DNA from: Xanthoparmelia taractica
Taxonomy: Eukaryota; Ascomycota; Lecanoromycetes; Lecanorales; Parmeliaceae
NCBI GenBank assembly: GCA_033085395.1
Contig: JANQBS010000425.1
Span: 1-24,903 of the forward strand
Direction of reading: 5' to 3'
DNA: 24,903 bases
This document shows positions 18,493-24,903 of this stretch, piece by piece (the first letter of the stretch is position 1; the number at the start of each line of letters is the position of its first letter). Under the pieces are notes generated by a model that did not search any database, had not been told where the DNA came from, and saw nothing but the letters and a program-made list of their open reading frames with translations. Position numbers and translations under genes: made by a program.

Positions 18493-18597
18493 ATTGCAAT
18501 TATTGAGTATTGAAACGTTAAGCTAAAGATAATTAATTTCTTCTAACGAAAAGTGCTATCTAAATACTTATCACCGTCAAGATAAGATCGGCCAAGA

Positions 18598-18642
18598 CAA
18601 GTACTAGTTACACTTACGACCGCTAAGGCAAGTACTAGTTAC
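18598..18642. repeat. 14-bp direct repeats in X2
   Basis: CAAGTACTAGTTAC is found at 18598-18611 and again at 18629-18642, identical, 31 bp apart. The corresponding part of X1 has GGTACTAGTCCGATACTAGC, so the repeat is partly shared. Such short repeats near one end of a unit are common in transposon subterminal regions. Confidence 0.65.
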
Positions 18643-19099
18643 GAGCTTAGTAGGATTAGTAGATACTATTCGTAATAATCTGCCGGGAAGCGGGAAAAGC
18701 TAGCGCCCTCGCTGGTTAAGAAGAACTCTTTAGATCTATATTAAATTTAATTATATCCCTTTCTAATATAAACTATATATTATATTTAATCTCTTATTTT
18801 ACTATTATCTTATTATTCTCTACTATTCGCGACGTATTTTATAAAATATCGATTTAATAATTTATATAGTAGCGTATAACTTAAGAATTAATACGGTTAT
18901 CGAATAGTAATTTAGTTATTACTTAGAATTTAAAAAATTTAAATTTAAGTATATCTAATAATAGTGTAATAGATATAAGTATTAATAAAGTATATATTAA
19001 TATTAATCGTATTCTAGATAAGGAAATAAATAAGTCGATACTATTATCGCTATTAAAGTTATCGCTATTAGAATTTAATAAGTCGAATAATTAATAATT

Positions 19100-20504
19100 T
19101 ATATTAAGTTCTTTAATATCGTTAAGTTTAATATTCTTTTCTTTCTATAATTTAACGTAATTATCGCTTCGAGAGATCTTTTATTTTTAAAAATTATTAT
19201 TATTATTAAAAAGTCGCTTAATTAAAGCTAAGAGATATAAGCGTAGCTTCGCTACGATATTATTATTTTTTTATAAGATATACTTAACGTTTATGAATAG
19301 TATAGTAACGAATTAAAAAGCTTTAATATATCTATTCTTATTCTTCTTAATTAGACTCTCAACTTATATTAAACTTATAAGTTAAAAAGTTAATCTAATT
19401 ATACGCTATAGCTTTTTTATAAATTACTATAAAACTTAGCGTAAACTTTTAACGTATATCGCAAGAAAGATAATTTTATCTTTTACTCTAAATAGATTCT
19501 TAATTATTATTTTTAAATTATTTTATATCGTACTTAATTACTTCTTAATCTCGTCGAGCTCGGTCTATATAATAATTAATTACGCTCGAAGCGCTATTAG
19601 TTATAATAACTCTACTTTCGTAATAAGTTATTATCGTAATAAATTAAGCTTTTTAAAATTAGAGAAGATAAAGTTATTAACGATATCGTTTTTTAATTAA
19701 TTATAGAATTATTTATATATAAAATCGAATTTAGCTTAACGAAGAAGAAAATAGAGCTTTCTTTAGAGAAGATAGCGAATTTATCTATTTTAAAGATTCG
19801 CGCTCTTTTACTAAAATATCTTTCGCTTAAATTATTAACTAATCGAGATTTAAATAGAGATTATCTCGTATTATATAGACGTCGGGCGTTAAGTAAGATA
19901 TCGATAAAAATTAATTCGATCTTCGTATCGAATTAATAAAGCTAACGCTTTAAGATAGTAGTAATTTTATTTAATATTTATATAGTTACTAGATTAAAGA
20001 TAATACCTATTTTCTTGAATTTAAGTATATTATATATAGTTTAAGCTCTTTTCACTATTACGATAAAATTATATTTTAAGATCTAATTTTCGTATAGTAA
20101 ATTCACTCTTATCTTATAATTTTCGTATTTATAGATTTACTAAGATTAGAGGAAATTTCTTCGCTACTTCTTCGTTTTTATATGTTTAATAGACTTCGAA
20201 GACTATCTAATAGCGTAATAGATTATTCTCGCTTCTTATCTTTTCTATCTAATTCTTATTAATATAATTAATATATAAGTTCTTCGTGAAGAATATAGCG
20301 AGATATAATCTCGCTCTCTTCGCGTCGCTTATTTTCGAGCTTATAATTTTTACTATTCACGCATTACTTAAATTTATTCTTTCTAGAAAATAGAGCGATT
20401 TATAATCTTTAAGTAATTTTATAGTAATAATAAGCTTATTTTAATAATATTATTCGTTTTAAAATAATTCTCGCCTTTAGCGTTTATTAGATATAAATTT
20501 TATT
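19100..20504 (-). pseudogene. X2 protein remnant (unrecognised)
   Basis: This is colinear with the X1 protein frame on the minus strand, from a mutated start (ATA at about 20500, then KFISN) to about 19100. The more heavily decayed sequence can be followed only with X1 as guide. It has no recognised motif. It is useful mainly because, with X1, it lets the ancestral protein be inferred: where one copy has a stop, the other often keeps the codon. Confidence 0.45.
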
Positions 20505-20519
20505 TCGAGAGATACGATA

Positions 20520-20930
20520 ATAATAGACTATCTACTAATTCTCTTATAAAGATTATTTATATATTATCTATTACTTTTATTTCTAGAATTAATTAGCGTA
20601 AAAGATATATTAAAATATTCTTAATTTGAGTGTGATTATAATATTTAGCGTGCGAATAACTTAAAGAAATAACGAAAGTAAAAGTATAGCGTATAAAGTT
20701 AAATTTATTAAGTTATAAGAAGTAAAGAGAGTTACGAGAAGTAAGATAAGTTATAAGAGATAAGATTAGTAATAAGAAGAATACGAGTCATAATAATAAT
20801 TAATTATAAGAAGTGAGATAAGTTATTATAATAGTTAATTGCGAGAAGTAAGGTAAGTTATAGTAATAATTAAATTGCAAGAAGTGAGATAAATGTAATT
20901 TATAAGAATTGACGCTAAATTACGTAAAGA
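20520..20930. other. Non-coding stretch with degenerate tandem repeats
   Basis: No gene is seen. The main content is the tandem repeat at 20711-20892; the rest is AT-rich sequence without recognisable structure. Confidence 0.5.
20711..20892. repeat. Degenerate minisatellite, core (G/A)TTAyrAGAAGTrAG
   Basis: Copies of a core like GTTATAAGAAGTAAG start at about 20711, 20731, 20749, 20804, 20838 and 20875. Variants are GTTACGAGAAGTAAG, ATTATAAGAAGTGAG, ATTGCGAGAAGTAAG and ATTGCAAGAAGTGAG. The first copies are about 19 bp apart, while later ones are separated by TAATAATTAA-type spacers. Differences between copies are mostly transitions. Confidence 0.65.
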
Positions 20931-21641
20931 TAATTAATTTTAAATAGTAATGCTTTTAGAATTTAAGTTATTAAGTAAATTTTAAATAATAATATTATTA
21001 GAATTAAAGCTATTATATAGTAGTTCTCTAATAATAGTAAAGTTATTTTATAATCTCGCTTTCTTTTTCGCTTAGCTTGACGACGCTACTTATTAATTTA
21101 GCTTAGTCAAATACTACGACGAAGCGACGAAGCGATAACGTTAAAGTTAAGTACTATCGTAAAAGTCGCGGATATGCTAAGCGTTGATTCGAGCTTAGTT
21201 AATTCTTATATTATTATTTTTTATAAACTTTCTCGTCTTAGTTTTATTAATAAAGTAGCGGGATTTTCTTAAGTAACTATATTCGCTAATACGCGATGTT
21301 AATAAGTGCGTTATAATCTCGCGATATTAAGAATATTCGTTTCGAATTTCTTAATCTTTCTTAGGACGTCTTAAAGATTATTAATAAAGTATTATATATT
21401 ATAGTACTCTCTTTAATCGCTTTATTTCATTGGATAATATATCTTTTCTCGAATTATTTTCTTATCGAGTAATTTATCGATAATATATTAATTAGCTTTC
21501 TTCTATTCTTCTATTAGAACGGGCGATAATTTTTAATTACGCTATTAATATAATCGAGTACATTTTTATAATCGATAATAGTTTTAGCTCGTACGTGAGA
21601 TAACTCACTTGGCGTTTAATAGTAAATAATTTAATACGTTA
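20930..21641 (-). pseudogene. Unrecognised minus-strand coding remnant next to Gypsy-1b
   Basis: On the minus strand a frame from about 21610 reads ELSHVRAKTIIDYKNVLDYI and NSVIKNYRPF. After one frame change it reads VLIEE*KKAN*YIIDKLLDK, KIIREKIYYPMK, DVLRKIKKFETNILNIARL, HRVLANIVT*ENPATLLIKL and ELTKLES to about 21180. Stops fall at likely Gln/Trp codons. Further left, about 21100-21000, KLISSVVKLSEKESEII may belong to it. I do not recognise it. It could be a separate gene, or the upstream part of the frame at 9020-8175 if X1/X2 were inserted in that gene. Confidence 0.4.
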
Positions 21642-21646
21642 AATAG
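21642..21646. repeat. Presumed left target duplication of Gypsy-1b (AATAG)
   Basis: These five bases precede the LTR start TGTCACGG. The partner would lie after the 3' LTR outside the window, so this is unconfirmed. Confidence 0.35.
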
Positions 21647-21798
21647 TGTCACGGTTTTCCTATATGCCAAAGGCATTTCGGGAAGATCGGGGAGGCTAGG
21701 CCAAATGTGTATTAGTTTTCCAGCAGATTTCTCCGCCCTGCGGCCCTTAGAATTCGATAGACTTTTTAGTAATTAATCCCAAGACCTTTTTCATGATA
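21647..21798 (+). repeat. Gypsy-1b 5' LTR
   Basis: It starts TGTCACGGTTTTCC and ends TCATGATA, and is homologous to the reverse complement of both Gypsy-1a LTRs. It is about 11 bp shorter because of small gaps around the CCGCCCTGCGGCCC block. It starts TG, and TA replaces the expected final CA. Confidence 0.82.
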
Positions 21799-22290
21799 CT
21801 ATAGTAAATAACGCTTAATTTCGATATCAACTAAATATCGAATCGATTCACAAGAAGTTCTTTATTAATATAGCTCACTTATCGTTATCGAATTTATTAA
21901 ATAAGTGAGCTATTAGATTAATAAGATCTTATTAGCTTTTCTTTGCTCTTTATCTATTAAAAGTTTTTCTTATTTTTACTTCTTTTATTAATTAATTTTA
22001 TAAATTAACGTTAATTACTTTAATAAATAAATAAGTACTTGATCTTATATTTGATATTTAGAAATTTATTATTTTTTTAATTATAAATACGCTAATTTAA
22101 TATCTAACGATATTAAGAAGATTTATAAATATTTTACGTTTAACACTCTTAGATCTATTAGATTAATATCTATTATTAATTTTATTATTAATTTATTAAG
22201 AACGATTATTTATTTATTAATTTAAGATCGTTAATTATCTAATTAAGTTGTTAATAAACCTACTTTTTATAAATCTATTCGATATTTTAA
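21799..22290 (+). other. Gypsy-1b leader and gag start, heavily mutated
   Basis: Homologous to 17660-18150 reversed. The AGCTCACTTATCG / AAGTGAGCTAT inverted pair is kept near 21870-21915. No start codon or primer-binding site can be fixed. Confidence 0.5.
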
Positions 22291-24100
22291 GAAAGTCACT
22301 TAGTCTCTTAAAAACTTACTCTTTAAATCTTTTTCTACTAAAAATATATCTAATTCGTTATTAATTAACAATAATTCTAATGCTAATTCTACTAACGTTG
22401 ATAATAATAGTTCTACTAATAATTCTACTAATATTAATAACAATCCTACTAACAATAATCGTGATTCTCTATTAAATAATTGGCCTTCTATATTATCGCC
22501 ACCAGTAATTCGTGAGGATTCTACTACTATAGATACTATTAATTTGAGTAAAAGTTCAAGCACTTCTCGTAGATAATCAAGTCAAATTACATCTAAAATA
22601 ACTATTAATTTCACAGCCCAATAATTGCAAGATATAGTTAATAATATTATTAACTTCGTCGTTACAAATGTTATTAATAACTTATAATTATCTATTAAAT
22701 CTAGAGGAGAATAAGACTCGTTAAAAAGGCTAAAAGAATCTAAATCGATTATAATAGAAATCGTAGGAGTATCGAGTTTTAATAGCAAATAAAATATTAT
22801 AAAATTAAGTTATTTCGATCTTTATTTAAATAAGTCTTACGAAGAGAGTAAAATTATAATTATAAGAAAGAACGTGTATTATCGTAATATAATTTTATTT
22901 ATTAAAAGAATTTATAATTTAATAGCTATAAAAGAAGAAGCTATAATTCGTATTAATATAAATACTTATTTTCGTAATTTTATATTTGCTTAATATATCT
23001 TAGAGCTATTAAATTTAAAGCGAAGAGATCTTCGAATAAAAGATAGTGAAGTAAAAGAATAGTGTAAAGCTCTCTCTATAAGATTTAAGAAATAATTAAG
23101 CGTGGCACTCTTAAATCTAACTATAGAAAGTATATATTAATAGATACTCGAGCGCGCCGTGAGTCTATTAGCTATATATAAGTAGTCGTTAGATATGCAA
23201 AATTAGCTAATATTAATAATATTTAAAATTAATTAATATTTGTCTATTAGGAAATTATGTCGGAATTACGTATTTTTATTAATTTATTAAATTTAGCTAT
23301 TATTATTGCAAGCTTTATTCAAATGTTTAACATGAAGAAAGTAGCTTGATTTGAGCTATATACTCGTCAATAGTAATATTAAGCTTTCGCTCAAAGACCT
23401 CAAAATTAGTAGAATTAATAGCGTGAAAATATCTATCGAAATGCACTGGGGAATATCTTTTAGCAAGGCCTTTCAGTTCTAGCTTTTAATTTAATACGTT
23501 AAGGTTAGTAGAATTAATTTAATTCTATTTCTCAGTTATTTAAATAGTACTAGTAATATAAATAATCGTATCGTTAGTAGTTATTATTTCGATCTTCTAA
23601 CTTCTTTAATTAAAATGCTTATCGCTCTTAATAATACGACTATTAATTAAATCCTCGCTACGATCTATAATTATAGCAAGACACGAATTAAAGACCTTTC
23701 GTGCAAGTTAAAGGGTAGTAAAACACGTTAGATTTAACGAATCGACTATTATAAATAAATTATTTCGGTTAAGTAGATCGAAAATTCGAACGAAATCGTT
23801 AATAATTTCAGTAGAATTTCAGATCTAAGGCTACTACTTATTAAGTAGAAGCGATTACTAAAAATAAGCAAGAAAATCCTGGTCAAGCGAAAGAAAATAC
23901 GCTTTAATAGAATACTAAAATTGACGACTATTAGAAGTAGTTAGACTATGATTTTAATAAGTTAAATAATTAATATTATAATAATTCTTTTGCTAAATTT
24001 ATAAATATTTAAACGTATTATAGAAATTGTAATTTAACTTTCTCTTTTAAGTCGAAATTATATAAGTATTTACAAGTTAAATATTATCTTAAATTATTAC
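22290..24100 (+). pseudogene. Gypsy-1b gag remnant
   Basis: The plus strand begins with an Asn/Ser/Thr-rich tract (NNSSTNNSTN, INNNPTNNNRDS), then PPVIREDSTTIDTINLSKSS and KITINFTAQ*LQDIVNNIIN, then DSLKRLKESKSIIIEIV. The capsid region (about 22810-23285) contains ELLNLKRRDLRIKD-type helices, TRARRESISYI, VVVRYAKLANINNI and EIMSELRIFI. Downstream (about 23450-23760) EMHWGISFSKAFQF, YVKVSRINLI, LSCKLKGSKTR and RIDYYK match Gypsy-1a. It encodes the structural Gag of the particle. Several stops and frame changes are present. The minus-strand open frames at 22300-22563 and 22582-22788 are antisense shadows of it. Confidence 0.68.
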
Positions 24101-24345
24101 TTTCTATATTTAAATCGTCGATAAATATATAAATAAATATTAATATTTTTATTATGAAAATTATTTAATTAGACTTTAAGAATAGAGCTAGATTAGATAT
24201 TAATTTTAGCTTTCGTGACTGAAATTACGCTTATATTTTATTACGATTTATATTAAATGTAATTAAGAATAAGAAAGAATATATTAATTTAGAGACTAAT
24301 ATAATATTAATAGATAAGTAATAACTTTTATCTCTTTTATTTAAT

Positions 24346-24663
24346 GTGAAAATTAAAAAGATATTATCTTATCTACGTGTTAAAGAACTTAATTCTATAA
24401 TATATAATATTAATAAATATATACTTATTTTAATTTATCTTCTAGATCTTAAAAAGAATAATAATAAGACTCTTACTTCTACTATAAGAGAAATTTATTT
24501 AATTAGTAATTTAAAGATAAATCTATTAATAAGAAATAATATTATAAAATCGAAGAAAATTATACTTAATATAAATAAAAAGGAGGCTTATATTAATAAT
24601 TATAATATTAATTAATATATAAAACGATTAATTCGAGTATAGAAAGTACTTATAATCGTCTCT
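24346..24663 (+). pseudogene. Gypsy-1b aspartic protease region
   Basis: This open plus-strand stretch contains KKILSYLRVKELNSIIYN, LILIYLLDLKKNNNKTLT, REIYLISNLKINLLIRNNII and KKIILNINKKEAYI, closely similar to Gypsy-1a 15282-15596. After one stop it continues in frame with RLIRV*KVLIIVSRA, the next part of the polyprotein. The Gag-type start methionine is absent, as this is internal polyprotein. Confidence 0.7.
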
Positions 24664-24707
24664 CGAGCTTAGTAAATTTTATCTATTATTACGCTTAAGA
24701 ATCTATC

Positions 24708-24903
24708 TACGGGTCGGAAAGGTGTGGTATATTTGATGGTATGGGACCAGTTTTTCGAATATCATATCGAAAGGTATAAGATATCTCATGCTCACATTGG
24801 GTTTTTAATAATTATATTACGTAATGTTTTTTTATATTTCAAAAATACGTAAAAAGCTTAAGCGAACGCTTATATAATTATAAAATTCTATAAATAGATT
24901 AAA
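24708..24903 (+). mobile_element. MITE copy D, truncated by the window end
   Basis: The left end TACGGGTCGGAAAGGTGTGG and 196 bases of the 276-bp MITE are present, in the same orientation as copy C. The preceding eight bases AATCTATC are the expected left half of the target duplication, and the right half is outside. Inserted in the Gypsy-1b polyprotein after the protease. Gypsy-1a has no MITE at the matching place near 15185. Confidence 0.85.

Larger units (their letters stand above)
18496..20519 (-). mobile_element. X2: second copy of the 2-kb X unit, head to tail with X1
   Basis: Homologous to X1 over its whole length in the same orientation, X2 starts where X1 ends (junction near 18493-18496). 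It is uninterrupted but more RIP-decayed than X1: stops replace more codons and the start Met is lost (ATA near 20500). The right end is placed at 20519, where similarity to the X1 end (AAATACGAT against AGATACGAT) stops. Head-to-tail arrangement suggests tandem duplication or a circular intermediate, but RIP would also target tandem copies of an ordinary gene. Confidence 0.6.
21647..24903 (+). mobile_element. Gypsy-1b: second Gypsy-1 family copy, 5' part, runs off the window
   Basis: The element starts with a 5' LTR at 21647-21798, then leader, gag and the protease region. It is colinear with Gypsy-1a: LTR to protease is about 2.55 kb in both. It lies in opposite orientation to Gypsy-1a, 5' end facing 5' end. 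MITE D is inserted at 24708, after the protease. Decay is heavier than in Gypsy-1a in the leader and N-terminal gag. Pol from reverse transcriptase onward is beyond the window. Confidence 0.85.

Noticed and set aside
20711..20892. CRISPR-like array
   Set aside because: Repeats are short, degenerate and irregularly spaced, with AT-rich spacers related to one another; the window is fungal in character.
22582..22788. 68-codon minus-strand open frame
   Set aside because: It is antisense to gag of Gypsy-1b (the region with KITINFTA and DSLKRLKESK).

Overview
The window looks like an AT-rich, gene-poor compartment of a filamentous ascomycete (Pezizomycotina) genome. It is built almost wholly of nested transposable elements that have decayed by repeat-induced point mutation (RIP). 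Three things support this. First, the base composition is extreme. In most of the window the remaining cytosines sit before G or T, and CA/TG and CC/GG are rare. Second, paired repeats differ almost only by transitions. Third, coding frames can be followed for hundreds of codons, but Gln, Trp and Arg codons have become stops. I found no intact gene, rRNA, tRNA or CRISPR array. Organism and family assignments rest on reading alone, with no database search.

Layout, left to right. (1) 1-329 and 8175-9020 are two halves of one unrecognised minus-strand coding frame. (2) It is split by Gypsy-2 (335-8169), a full-length minus-strand Ty3/gypsy chromovirus with 166-bp LTRs and a perfect 5-bp target duplication GTATT. 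Gypsy-2 carries two copies of a 276-bp MITE plus a 61-bp MITE fragment. (3) 9023-10805 and 18314-18492 are the halves of X1, a roughly 2-kb unit encoding an unrecognised minus-strand protein. (4) X1 is split by Gypsy-1a (10811-18313), a second full-length minus-strand gypsy chromovirus of another family, with 163-bp LTRs and target duplication AGCTC. A third MITE lies in its reverse transcriptase region with a perfect 8-bp duplication. (5) 18496-20519 is X2, a second copy of the X unit, head to tail with X1. (6) 20520-21646 holds a degenerate tandem repeat and another unrecognised minus-strand coding remnant. (7) 21647 to the window end is Gypsy-1b, a second copy of the Gypsy-1 family on the plus strand, with LTR, gag and protease region. 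A fourth MITE starts at 24708 and runs off the window. Gypsy-1a and Gypsy-1b lie 5' end to 5' end, so 15.2-18.3 kb and 21.6-24.7 kb form a large inverted repeat of about 3 kb arms.

Both gypsy families have the order gag - protease - reverse transcriptase - RNase H - integrase - C-terminal chromodomain. RIP has hit catalytic positions (YIDD to YINN in Gypsy-1a and YIDN in Gypsy-2). The MITEs, at 276 bp, are much less mutated than the elements they sit in, either because they are younger or because they fall below the length RIP detects.

The most open questions are the unrecognised X protein, the two other unrecognised coding remnants, the MITE family and the composite MITE locus, and an apparent plus-strand reading frame in the Gypsy-2 leader.
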